Assembly: GCA_001839685.1 (NCBI GenBank)
Contig: MLAK01000896.1
Coordinates: 1 to 44,776, forward strand
DNA from: Tritrichomonas foetus
Taxonomy: Eukaryota; Parabasalia; Tritrichomonadida; Tritrichomonadidae
Length of the DNA stretch: 44,776 nt
Reading direction: 5' to 3'
Below the pieces are notes generated by a model that was not told the origin of the DNA, did not search any database, and saw only the letters and a program-made list of their open reading frames with translations. Both the position numbers and the translations under genes were made by a program. Position 1 is the first letter of the stretch. Each line of letters begins with the position of its first letter. Shown one piece after another: positions 36,876-44,776 of this stretch.

Positions 36876-38669
36876 TCAAACCTGACTCATGAAGTCTTGG
36901 ATCTTCTGGATTACTCCATCCTTTCCAAACTTGTTGTAGCAGGGTCTCAAGTCGTTCAACATGACATAGATATTTAGTGTCCTGAGAGACTGCACGACTC
37001 TATCTGGACTGTCACATTGATCAAAAACTGCTCTCCAGTCTTTTCCTTTCATTTTCGCCTGTCGTGCTACGTGAAGGAGTGTTTTTTCTTCTTCACTGAG
37101 TTCTACTGCTTTTGCGGCCTTTCTCTGCTCGCTGATGATGTCTGATCCAGCACCGACCAATTTCAAGAACTCTCCTAATGACAAGTTTCCTTTCGTGCTG
37201 TAACGGTCAATTACTGCTGCAGCCTCATCTGGCGTGATGTCGATTTTGAAGTCTCTTCGTGCACCACTTGCCAGTTCCTGAGGGCCCAACGCTCGAGAAT
37301 AGCCGCGCCATTTTTGGTAGCATGTTTGTGAGGAGTCATAAACATTGTCCATTCGTGCTGCAATCAATTCAATAATTTCGTCACATCGTGATTTTGATGC
37401 TCCCATGCTTTGTCCAGCACCGCCGCCCATTCCAGGACTTGAGCCTGCTCCGTAGTCGTCGTAGGAGGGCGGTGGACCGTTTCTGGGTGGTGGGGCGCCA
37501 TAGTCGTCATACCCACCAGAATTATTTAATCCTGGATTTCTTGGAGGTGGAGCTCCATAGTCGTCATAGCCTGCGCCTCCAGCCATTCCAGAGCCACCGC
37601 GTGGAGGCTGGGCTCCGTAGTCGTCATATCCGCCGCTAGGGCCCATTCCTCCTCCGCCCCTTGGTGCTGCGTAGTCGTCGTAGCCTCCTCGTTGTGGAGA
37701 CGCTCCGTAGTCGTCGTAACCTCCTCGTGGTGGAGGTGCTCCGTATCCATCGTTGTAGGCTCCTCCACCTCCGCGTGGTGGAGCTCCATAATCGTCTGCA
37801 AATCCGACATCGTTATAGCCACCGGCTCCTCCAGATGCGCGTCCTCCAGAGCCAGCTCGTCCACCACCTCCTGAAATACGTGGTGGAAGCTCGTTAGTTT
37901 GATTGCAGATATCACCGAGAAGCATGAAATAGTTGAAATAACCGGAGTTGGTGGTGTCGTATATACCAACTAATCTTTGGATTTCTGAGGAATTTACGAG
38001 AGCGATTCGTTGGATAATATCTTCGAATTCTTGGACAGTGATAAAACCAGTGAATGTAGGATCAGTCATAAGCATTGCATTGCCAATTTGAGCTTTGCTG
38101 TCCATTAAAATCCTGGAAAGGCTTGGGCCTGAGCCTCCAGCAGATGGAGGACGATTTGATGCATAACCGCCTGGATTTCCACCTAAACCGCCGGAATTTC
38201 CACCTAAGCCTGCACCACCACTGGATCGTCCACTTGGTGGCATCTGTCGTGAAGATGATGGATTTGAAGGAGGTCTGTTCGATCCATAGCCACCACCTGG
38301 AGTTCCATAATTGTCGTAATTATCCATTGGTGGCTCGTCTGGATAGGTTGGCTGTGGCGGGGCCATTCCTCGGCCCGATCGTGAGCCAGAGCCGCCTTTG
38401 CTGGCATCGATTTTGTCCATCGTAATAAAACGCACAAAATCGGAATATCCCATCGCTTGTCCTTTAATTTCGATGTTCGCCCAAATAATGTCGAGGTCGC
38501 CGTCGTGAAGAGGAAGCCCAAAGTTTCCAATAATGCTGTCGAATTTTGATCGAGACATTGGCTGGCCGTTCGAGAAGTTCATCCAGTTGACTTTCGTGGA
38601 TGACCCCCTGTGTTTAACTCTGTCGAGAATGTCGAGTAATATCTTTGTAAGTCTGCTTGATTCTGTCAT
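36876..38669 (-). CDS. EF-hand-like protein with expanded Gly/Tyr/Pro/Arg prion-like segment (paralogue 1)
   Basis: 597 aa from ATG 38669 (MTESSRLTK); an upstream GTG extension is not credible. Residues 1-90 form a degenerate EF-hand pair (DILDRVKHRGSSTKVNWMNF, DGDLDIIWANIEIKG, YSDFVRFITMDKID). A Gly/Pro/Ser linker (90-180) follows, then EF-like loops at 203-214 (DPTFTGFITVQE) and 238-249 (DTTNSGYFNYFM). Next is a low-complexity block 265-415 with about eight YDDYGAPPPRGG-type units, and a helical C-terminal half (430-597) with another EF-like pair (DRYSTKGNLSLGEF). Most loops lack the acidic residue at position 12, so calcium binding is doubtful. It shares its whole architecture except the repeat block with the next gene, from which it is a tandem duplicate. 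Codon use and composition are GC-richer than its neighbours. Confidence 0.85.
   Translation of the reverse strand: MTESSRLTKILLDILDRVKHRGSSTKVNWMNFSNGQPMSRSKFDSIIGNFGLPLHDGDLDIIWANIEIKGQAMGYSDFVRFITMDKIDASKGGSGSRSGRGMAPPQPTYPDEPPMDNYDNYGTPGGGYGSNRPPSNPSSSRQMPPSGRSSGGAGLGGNSGGLGGNPGGYASNRPPSAGGSGPSLSRILMDSKAQIGNAMLMTDPTFTGFITVQEFEDIIQRIALVNSSEIQRLVGIYDTTNSGYFNYFMLLGDICNQTNELPPRISGGGGRAGSGGRASGGAGGYNDVGFADDYGAPPRGGGGAYNDGYGAPPPRGGYDDYGASPQRGGYDDYAAPRGGGGMGPSGGYDDYGAQPPRGGSGMAGGAGYDDYGAPPPRNPGLNNSGGYDDYGAPPPRNGPPPSYDDYGAGSSPGMGGGAGQSMGASKSRCDEIIELIAARMDNVYDSSQTCYQKWRGYSRALGPQELASGARRDFKIDITPDEAAAVIDRYSTKGNLSLGEFLKLVGAGSDIISEQRKAAKAVELSEEEKTLLHVARQAKMKGKDWRAVFDQCDSPDRVVQSLRTLNIYVMLNDLRPCYNKFGKDGVIQKIQDFMSQV
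37425..37877 (-). repeat. Coding tandem repeat, YDDYGAPPPRGG-type units
   Basis: About eight imperfect units of roughly 12-20 residues, centred on Tyr-Asp-Asp-Tyr-Gly-Ala and followed by Pro/Arg/Gly runs. The DNA is markedly GC-rich against the AT-rich window. The corresponding region of the paralogue has only scattered Tyr/Ser motifs (YNDASFADDY, GYSNYSAPPADEYSAP). Confidence 0.85.
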
Positions 38670-38986
38670 TTTCCAATTTGATATTTTGGTACAAAGTTGA
38701 AAATTTAAATAAACGTTCACTACATAAACAAAAAGTTAAGTGTTTGATTAATATAACAAAAATTAGAACATATTCTGATAATATATGGGCGAGCTATTGA
38801 AATAATTTTGAATAAATTCTGAATTTAACATGAAACGAAGAATCATGACTTATTTATTATAGAGGATTTCTACCATTACATAATGTATAAAAACATGACT
38901 GAGAATGTTCAAGAGATCCTGTATGAGAACAAGAATAGAGGAAACAAAAAAACAATAGTGTTAATGAAAATGTTTTATAAAAAAAA
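38670..38986. other. Intergenic between tandem paralogues
   Basis: AT-rich, no feature recognised. Confidence 0.4.
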
Positions 38987-40381
38987 TCATACTTGACTCA
39001 TAAATTCATGTACCTTTTGAATAACACCATTCTTACCAAATTTCTTGTAACATGGACGAAGATCATTTAGCATAACGTAAATGTTGAGTGATCTCAAGCT
39101 TTGAACAGCAAGTTCACAACTATCACACCTTTCTAAAACATCTTGCCAATCACCACCTTTTGCTTTTCCTTGACGAGCAATATGCATTAGTGTTTTCTCT
39201 TCATCGGTGAGATCCGCTAAACACTTTTGTTTGTAATTCACTTGAATTGAATCTGAACCTTCTCCAACCATTTTCATGAAATCACCAAGTGAGAGAATTC
39301 CTTTATTACTAAATCGAGAAATAACTGAAGTTGCTTCATCGAGTGAAACATTGTACTTAAAGTCTCTTTGAATTCCAGCTACAAATTCTTGAGGTCCAAG
39401 AGCACGTGAGCTTCCTCTCCATTTTTGGAAACATGATTGTGTAGAATCATAAACTGTATCCATTCTAGAAGCAATTGTTGTAATAATTTCATTAATCCGA
39501 GATGTTCCTGCTGGCGCTGATTGTGATGGAGCGCTATATTCATCTGCTGGTGGTGCAGAGTAATTGCTATAACCAATACTCATTCCACTATTTCTTTGAC
39601 TATAATCATCAGCAAAACTGGCATCGTTGTATCCTGTACTTCCAGATGATCGTCCACCTGAACCAACTCTTCCGCTACCACCCGACATTGTTGGAGGAAG
39701 GTCATTTGATTGATTACAAATGTCTCCAAGTAACATAAAATAGTTAAAATAACCACAATTTGATTTATCATAAATTCCTACTAGTCGTTTAACATCAGAC
39801 GAATTTACAAGAGCTATTCTTTGTAAGATATCTTCAAATTCATGAACAGAAATAAGTCCAGTAAAGTTTGGATCAATTGATATCATTGATTTTCCAATTG
39901 AAGCTTTATAATCAATCAGAATTTTCGAAATGCTTGTTCCTGAAGATTGATTTGATCCATAATCATTTTGATTTTTATTTGATGAATAAGTTGGATTCGT
40001 TGTTGGCCTTGGACAAGCATTTCCTGCATCTCTATAGGTATTATTTGTTGATGTCTTTTCTGCATAGGATGGTGCTTGTTGTGTCAATGGTCTTGGGCCT
40101 ACGCTGGCTTTACTTGCATCAATTTTATCCATAGTAATAAAACGAATATAATCAGAATAGCCCATTGTTTTTCCTTTGACTTCAATATTACCCCAAATTA
40201 AGTCTAGATCACCATCACGTAATGGGAATCCGTATTTTTCAATAATTGAATCAAATTTTGCTCTGGAGACTGGTTGACCATTTGAAAAATTCATCCAATT
40301 GACTTTGGAAGAGGATCCCCGATGTTTGACACGATCAAGAACGTCCTGCAATATTTTGTTGAGTCTCTCTGCTTCAGCCAT
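38987..40381 (-). CDS. EF-hand-like protein, paralogue 2 (without the repeat expansion)
   Basis: 464 aa from ATG 40381. The N-terminal 90 residues are nearly the same as paralogue 1 (DRVKHRGSSSKVNWMNFSNG, DGDLDLIWGNIEVKG). The EF-like loops lie at about 170-181 (DPNFTGLISVHE) and 205-216 (DKSNCGYFNYFM), and the C-terminal region is closely similar (GSSRALGPQEF, SLRSLNIYVMLNDLRPCY, ending FMSQV). The middle is a shorter Ser/Tyr/Gln-rich linker. Probably a cytoskeletal or signalling adaptor rather than a calcium sensor, since most loops are degenerate. A GACCATAA variant of the recurrent element lies about 45 nt upstream. Confidence 0.85.
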   Translation of the reverse strand: MAEAERLNKILQDVLDRVKHRGSSSKVNWMNFSNGQPVSRAKFDSIIEKYGFPLRDGDLDLIWGNIEVKGKTMGYSDYIRFITMDKIDASKASVGPRPLTQQAPSYAEKTSTNNTYRDAGNACPRPTTNPTYSSNKNQNDYGSNQSSGTSISKILIDYKASIGKSMISIDPNFTGLISVHEFEDILQRIALVNSSDVKRLVGIYDKSNCGYFNYFMLLGDICNQSNDLPPTMSGGSGRVGSGGRSSGSTGYNDASFADDYSQRNSGMSIGYSNYSAPPADEYSAPSQSAPAGTSRINEIITTIASRMDTVYDSTQSCFQKWRGSSRALGPQEFVAGIQRDFKYNVSLDEATSVISRFSNKGILSLGDFMKMVGEGSDSIQVNYKQKCLADLTDEEKTLMHIARQGKAKGGDWQDVLERCDSCELAVQSLRSLNIYVMLNDLRPCYKKFGKNGVIQKVHEFMSQV

Positions 40382-40982
40382 TTAATAAATCGAATTAAAA
40401 GAAAGTGAAGTTGATAATTATTATGGTCATTGTAAACCAGAAAAATTATTGACAACAAATTTTGATCGATATTCAAGTTATTTTTCAGAAAACCTCTTGT
40501 TAAAAAGTCCTAAAATAGGAAATTTTGAATACAACTTTAAATAACTATATGAAAAATTTCTGAACAATTAAATGATTTCAATTGGTGAATTGATTTGTCA
40601 TCTTGAACAAAAGTCACTAATATCTATCATACGTTGTATTTCCATCATAATTAGGAAGGAAAAATTCTGTGTAACGTCAATGGTTAAAAGTAAACGCCAA
40701 AAATTTGAAAAATTTGTATGAGATTGTCGGTTCATATACGTTATCTTGGGAAAAACTCAAGAATAAATGTTACCATTTGCTGGTATTGATAAATAAACAA
40801 TTAAAATATTCATATAGGAAACTTCGGAGTCTATATCAATTATCTTTTCTCACAACATTTTTATAAACAAATTATTTGAATCATTTCATAGAATTAATTC
40901 TAAAAACGCTAATTTTGAATCACCTTTTTTTTCATGAAATTCAAATCAACAAAGGAAATTAAGAAAATAAAACACATTTATT
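40382..40982. other. Intergenic region of 601 bp
   Basis: AT-rich; holds the TGACCATAA variant at 40422-40430 (minus strand). No relic recognised. Confidence 0.4.
40422..40430 (-). promoter_or_regulatory. Variant of the GACCATAT element
   Basis: Minus strand TGACCATAA, about 45 nt upstream of EF-hand paralogue 2 and in the gene's orientation. Confidence 0.3.
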
Positions 40983-43973
40983 CTAAATACGCAGTATATT
41001 TCTAATCGAATCAGTAATTTCATTCATTTCTGAAAACTGAGGAGCATTTAAAGTCCAATTCAATGTTTGGTACGCTAAAATACAAGAAAGTATATTTCTC
41101 AATGCACCAAAAGCATCATAACAAGTTAAAGCACCATTCACATTATCAATCTCTAATCTTAAGCATTGCATTTCATGAATCAGTACTGGATCTTTCTCCC
41201 TGTTTTCAGCCTTATCAAGCTCTTGATCTAAAACAAGAATGAGACTTTTCCATTTTTCTTTCACATTTTCAAATTCAGGTGTAGGTGTTTGCATTTTATC
41301 TATTTCAAAAACCTCAGATGTATTTTCTTTACTTAAGAGGGAGCGAGCCATGAATTGAGCAACAAATTTCTTTTTTGTGACTAAAGTCTTTTCAACTTGA
41401 CTAGATAACATTAATCTATATAATTCAGATGTATTTTGGTCTGTTGCTGTTGGAATTAATTCTTTAACAAGCTGCTTAAAATGCTGGTTATCCATTCGTG
41501 GTTTGATTTGGAAACAGCTCATCAATTTCTTTAATTCTATCATTTCGTAATTTAGAAATGCTTCAATCGATCGATTCAATAATGAGATCATAGAAACATA
41601 AGTGACAGATTGATCGACTTTATTTGAAGGTTTCCTAACAATATCATCTTTAATAACTCTAGTAATCATATCAATCACAGTTTGCCCAGCTTTGGCAAAA
41701 ACTTTTTCAGCAATTTCGATTGCAGTTTGTGTTGTTAAAAATACTTCATTGTATTGTTCATCAGATTCTTTGGATTTCACAGTTAATGTAATTCCTCTTC
41801 TGAGACAAACAGTTCGAACTCTTAAAAAGAATGTTAATTGAGACGTGGAATAGTCTTCATCTAAGAATTTTCTAAAGACTTCAATTTCAGGCGCTTTGTA
41901 TTGATGTGCTCTTGCAGAATTTACAAGATCCCAGCAACATTGGTGTGCAAGATAATCTAATCCATATTGTCTCATTGACCATTGAAGTGTAAAAAGTGGC
42001 ATAGCGGTTGGTCTCTTGCCTTCATTAATATCATTATTATCTTTAACAGTCTTTTCGTCGAAAATTGAACGTATTGATTTCATCATCCATTCAAAAGTTC
42101 TTGGTGGTCGATCTGAATAGGTTGGATCGAGTAAACGAGTAAAGTTATCTTTATACTCACTTTGTTTTAATTCATGCTGCTGAATTTCAGTTGATTGATC
42201 AATTTTTGCAACTTTAGGTTCAGTTGCTTGAATTGACTTTTCTGCTTTTGATGGAAACTGACAGGCTTTGCTCATTATCCTAACCATTAATGTATGTGCA
42301 TATAATCTTATAGAATCAGTTTGCGCTTTCGTATTTTCATTATCAAGACTAAATGATCCATCTTGTGCTTCCATTAACTTTTCATTGGTTGGAACGAAAT
42401 GGCCATTTCTTGTGAGAAGTATTTCTTTTAACTTATCAAATGATTCAAGTGAAATTGTGTCACCAACAATTTCTTTGCATGCATCATAGTCGTTTTTGAG
42501 CTGCTTAATCTTTTCGATTGTTTTAATTTGATGATTTTCACTATTATTTACAGTCTGAACATTTTCATGACTACTAGTGTCATGAATATTATTTTGTTTT
42601 TCATTGTGTGAAGCTTGTTGATTCTTTGGATCAACTTTATAGTCATCTGTTGTGGCAATAATTGCTTTTGGCTTATTTCTATTTATTCTTTTTGCAAATA
42701 ATTCTGTTTGTGATAATTTATCTATCAAATCGGGCTTTTTTGCAAGTTGAATTGCTTGATTTTGGGAGTCTTCTAACTTTTCTTTTAAAATTTTAATTTC
42801 ATTTGTTAATTCTTCATTAATTTTTTGTAATTTTGCATTTTCTTCTGCCAAAGTATCAATTGATTTTTGTGCATCAACTTTAAATTTACATAGTGATTGA
42901 ATTTCATTTGACATCGCTTCAACAATAGAAGAATGGTCAGTATTTTCAGATTGTAATTTTTTCCTTTTTTCTTTTGATTTTTCCAGTTTTTTCATCGTTT
43001 CTTCCAATTTTTTTTCTGCTTGAATAGTTGTTATTCTAAGCTTTCTAGTTTCTTCTTCAAGTTGAGGAATTTTATTTTCTACAAAAGTCAATTTCTTCTG
43101 CATTTTTTGGTGTTGGTTTTCCAATTTTTTATTATTTTCTAAAATACTTTCATTTTTCTTGTTCAATTCGTCATTTTCTGAAACCAACGCAGAAATTTTC
43201 TTTTGTGCATGTTCTTTTGTTTTCTGTAGACGATTTACTAAAACAGGAACTTGGTCTGCAGCTTGCGTCATATACATTCTCACGTTATTAAATAAATCTC
43301 CTTTTGCTGAACACTCAAAAAATCCTTGACGAACAATTTCCGACATCACAGTATCAAAAGCGTCTCTTTGACCAATGATTCTATCAATTTCTGATGCTTT
43401 CGGATCAAGATCAATATCAGCTGTTAATGTTCTTAATAAAGTATTCAAATTCTCATAAGTAGCGCGAGACGCAATTTGCGGCTTTCCAATTGTTTGAGCA
43501 GCAAAAACAGTTCGGGGAAAAGTGATTGGCTCATTTTGTGGAATTGCTTTATTTAATTCTTCATTAGTAATTTCAACAGACTCTTTTTTTGGTCTGTCAT
43601 GCAAAAAAGAAATATCTGATGATGCTTCAGATCGAAAACTTGCATTTTCCATTAAGTCTCGATTGAAAGCACCTTCTGGCTTTAGTTTAGGAAGAGGGGC
43701 ATTTAATTGCCTGTCGATGTAAATATCTTCAATTTGCGATGATTTTAATTGGTTTGGAGTTCTTTGAGGTGATACAAATTCCATTGTTGAATGCGATCTT
43801 TTCTTTGATGATTGACTGGATGATTTGGTAACCGCTGGAGACGTTAAATCGGCGTTTGAATCATTTTTTGGATTTTGACTTTTTTGAGCAATTTTGACGT
43901 TTTTGACTAAGCCAGATGCAACAAGCGCATCTGCAAAATTGGCCTGCGCTTGCCCTTGCGCTGGCTGTGTCAT
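40983..43973 (-). CDS. 996-aa flagellar-type coiled-coil protein with a DNALI1/AXDND1-like domain
   Basis: Intact from ATG 43973. Residues 1-150 are disordered (Ser/Gln/Lys-rich). Residues about 172-265 (YENLNTLLRTLTADIDLDP, QRDAFDTVMSEIVRQGFFE, CSAKGDLFNNVRMYM) follow the pattern of axonemal dynein light chain p28/DNALI1, where EL.RQ...C.ERG.LL..VR leads into a coiled coil. Here it also leads into a coiled coil, at about 245-410 (HQKMQKKLTFVENKIPQLEE). A disordered stretch (430-480) and a helical C-terminal half (630-996) complete it. The best analogy is AXDND1-type flagellar proteins; a role in inner-arm or axoneme assembly is inferred. An initiator-like TCACC lies 9 nt upstream, and GACCATAT 78 nt upstream. 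Confidence 0.7.
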   Translation of the reverse strand: MTQPAQGQAQANFADALVASGLVKNVKIAQKSQNPKNDSNADLTSPAVTKSSSQSSKKRSHSTMEFVSPQRTPNQLKSSQIEDIYIDRQLNAPLPKLKPEGAFNRDLMENASFRSEASSDISFLHDRPKKESVEITNEELNKAIPQNEPITFPRTVFAAQTIGKPQIASRATYENLNTLLRTLTADIDLDPKASEIDRIIGQRDAFDTVMSEIVRQGFFECSAKGDLFNNVRMYMTQAADQVPVLVNRLQKTKEHAQKKISALVSENDELNKKNESILENNKKLENQHQKMQKKLTFVENKIPQLEEETRKLRITTIQAEKKLEETMKKLEKSKEKRKKLQSENTDHSSIVEAMSNEIQSLCKFKVDAQKSIDTLAEENAKLQKINEELTNEIKILKEKLEDSQNQAIQLAKKPDLIDKLSQTELFAKRINRNKPKAIIATTDDYKVDPKNQQASHNEKQNNIHDTSSHENVQTVNNSENHQIKTIEKIKQLKNDYDACKEIVGDTISLESFDKLKEILLTRNGHFVPTNEKLMEAQDGSFSLDNENTKAQTDSIRLYAHTLMVRIMSKACQFPSKAEKSIQATEPKVAKIDQSTEIQQHELKQSEYKDNFTRLLDPTYSDRPPRTFEWMMKSIRSIFDEKTVKDNNDINEGKRPTAMPLFTLQWSMRQYGLDYLAHQCCWDLVNSARAHQYKAPEIEVFRKFLDEDYSTSQLTFFLRVRTVCLRRGITLTVKSKESDEQYNEVFLTTQTAIEIAEKVFAKAGQTVIDMITRVIKDDIVRKPSNKVDQSVTYVSMISLLNRSIEAFLNYEMIELKKLMSCFQIKPRMDNQHFKQLVKELIPTATDQNTSELYRLMLSSQVEKTLVTKKKFVAQFMARSLLSKENTSEVFEIDKMQTPTPEFENVKEKWKSLILVLDQELDKAENREKDPVLIHEMQCLRLEIDNVNGALTCYDAFGALRNILSCILAYQTLNWTLNAPQFSEMNEITDSIRNILRI

Positions 43974-44050
43974 TTTTTGGGTGAATTTATTTCGTAATTT
44001 TTTGAATCAACTTTTTCAGTATTAATATGGCCCAATGACTCAGAAAAAAT

Positions 44051-44058
44051 GACCATAT
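44051..44058 (+). promoter_or_regulatory. GACCATAT element upstream of the 996-aa gene
   Basis: Exact copy, 78 nt upstream of ATG 43973 and in reverse orientation to the gene, the same geometry as at the karyopherin (75 nt, reverse). Confidence 0.35.
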
Positions 44059-44270
44059 AAACAGTGAAAATCTAATCGTTAATTATGGAAAATATAACCG
44101 CATTCTGGTATTTTATTTAGGAGAACAACAACATTCCAAAAGAATTTTATTTATTAAATTGAAATTAAGAGATGAGATGACTTACCAATGATTAGTAATC
44201 ATGCAAAATATGAACAATTCACAAATGATTTTTAAATGGCCAAGATTATTAATTCCCATTAGTTAGTATT

Positions 44271-44386
44271 AGTAAGAAGTGATTTCGGTACCTCCTGAAA
44301 ATAATAAAACTTTTTGAAATCCCTCGCCTTCGCTCGGTCTTTCCAAAAATCATTAATGTATTTTTATACCAAAATCACTTCTTACT
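44271..44386. mobile_element. MITE-like element bounded by 20-bp inverted repeats
   Basis: Left arm AGTAAGAAGTGATTTCGGTA (44271-44290) and right arm 44367-44386 are inverted repeats matching at 19 of 20 positions. They flank a 76-bp core that is locally GC-rich (CCTCGCCTTCGCTCGG). Size and structure fit a miniature inverted-repeat transposable element. No clear target-site duplication was found, so the class is open. Confidence 0.5.
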
Positions 44387-44700
44387 GATGAATGAAAAAA
44401 TATATGTATGTAATAAATGAAAATATAAATCAGCTAAACGATGAAAAGGATATGATGACGGTTGATGAATGATTGTGAGGAATACGATGAGGAAATGAGA
44501 TATGAGATATGATATGTCATGAGCGAAAATGACAAGTGGAAGCCGTTAATGTGTTTTGCTGATCGTTCTATGGGAGTAATGATATTTACTGACGTTTTAA
44601 GCGATGTTATGAAAACGAATGATCGAATAATATTTTTAATTGATTGACCGAATAAAAGTTTAAACCGAATGACCGAATATGCATTCATTCATCATATATA

Positions 44701-44746
44701 AAGGTCTACAATCTGGTCCCTCAGTCGGGACCATCTCATAGACCTT
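44701..44746. other. Nested perfect hairpin preceded by a TATA-like sequence
   Basis: Outer stem AAGGTCTA / TAGACCTT (8 bp), symmetric 6-nt internal loops CAATCT and ATCTCA, inner stem GGTCCC / GGGACC (6 bp), loop TCAGTC. ATATATA lies directly before it. The element is close to self-complementary, so the strand of any transcript is unclear. Confidence 0.7.
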
Positions 44747-44776
44747 AAAAATAAATGAAATATGATATGAAAAAAA

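Larger units (their letters stand above)
43974..44776. other. Right-end intergenic region
   Basis: No coding signal. It contains a GACCATAT copy, a MITE-like inverted repeat, an ATGA-rich low-complexity stretch (44430-44530), three near-copies of GAATGACCGAATA (44617-44680) and a terminal hairpin. Confidence 0.5.

Noticed and set aside
38670..38720. N-terminal extension of EF-hand paralogue 1 to 38720
   Set aside because: It would begin at GTG; the ATG at 38669 aligns with the start of paralogue 2.
44434..44688. 84-codon minus-strand frame at the right end
   Set aside because: Low-complexity, ATGA-derived composition, no domain, and it overlaps the short repeats.
44701..44746. Iron-responsive element or selenocysteine insertion element
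   Set aside because: The loop is TCAGTC rather than CAGTGN with a C bulge, and there is no AUGA/GA non-canonical quartet.
1..44776. Trichomonad spliceosomal introns (GTATGT ... ACTAACACACAG)
   Set aside because: I found no copy of the characteristic 3' motif on either strand by eye, and the long genes need no splicing.
1..44776. CRISPR arrays, bacterial operons or phage genes
   Set aside because: The content is eukaryotic throughout; the only regular array is the 14-bp satellite, which has no spacers.

Overview
The window is AT-rich eukaryotic nuclear DNA, most probably from a parabasalid close to Tritrichomonas. The case rests on several features: long genes that look intronless; two minus-strand genes with a trichomonad-type initiator (TCA followed by pyrimidine and T) 4 and 14 nt before the ATG; a truncated ankyrin gene of the DUF3447 kind; a TKL-like pseudokinase fused to an alpha-solenoid; a probable initiator-binding-domain protein; and flagellar coiled-coil proteins. 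The species is inferred, not proven.

Layout. 1-2000: the 3' part of a decayed ankyrin-repeat gene, then a four-span tetraspanin-like protein. 2181-8160: a helical protein of unknown function (-), a protein made of four SUMO-like beta-grasp domains (+), a small probable DNA-binding protein (-), and two decayed coding relics (-). 8516-23460: a co-oriented minus-strand block with an RCC1-HECT ubiquitin ligase, an importin-beta-type karyopherin, a CAMK-like kinase, an unknown protein with a possible MATH fold, and a large pseudokinase whose frame is split by a TAA. 23936-31330 (mostly +): a coiled-coil protein, tRNA-Lys(CTT) on the minus strand, another relic, a frameshifted C2HC zinc-finger gene, and a NAP1/HEM subunit of the WAVE actin regulator that is also split by an in-frame TAA. 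31497-31831: a 14-bp satellite with a perfect 98-bp higher-order duplication, wedged between the convergent 3' ends of NAP1 and a TSG101/Vps23-like ESCRT-I gene. 32856-36396: an alpha-solenoid protein and a coiled-coil protein. 36876-43973 (-): two tandem EF-hand-like paralogues, one carrying an expanded Gly/Tyr/Pro/Arg prion-like segment, then a 996-aa flagellar-type coiled-coil protein. 43974-44776 holds a MITE-like inverted repeat and a nested perfect hairpin.

Functionally the genes are a mixed housekeeping set: ubiquitin/SUMO-type signalling, nuclear import, kinase signalling, actin nucleation control, ESCRT sorting and flagellar or cytoskeletal coiled coils. They are not one operon-like system.

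The most unusual observations are the quadruple SUMO-like protein, two otherwise intact genes interrupted by in-frame TAA codons, a recurrent GACCATAT element upstream of starts, the prion-like EF-hand paralogue, and the two structured elements at the right end.
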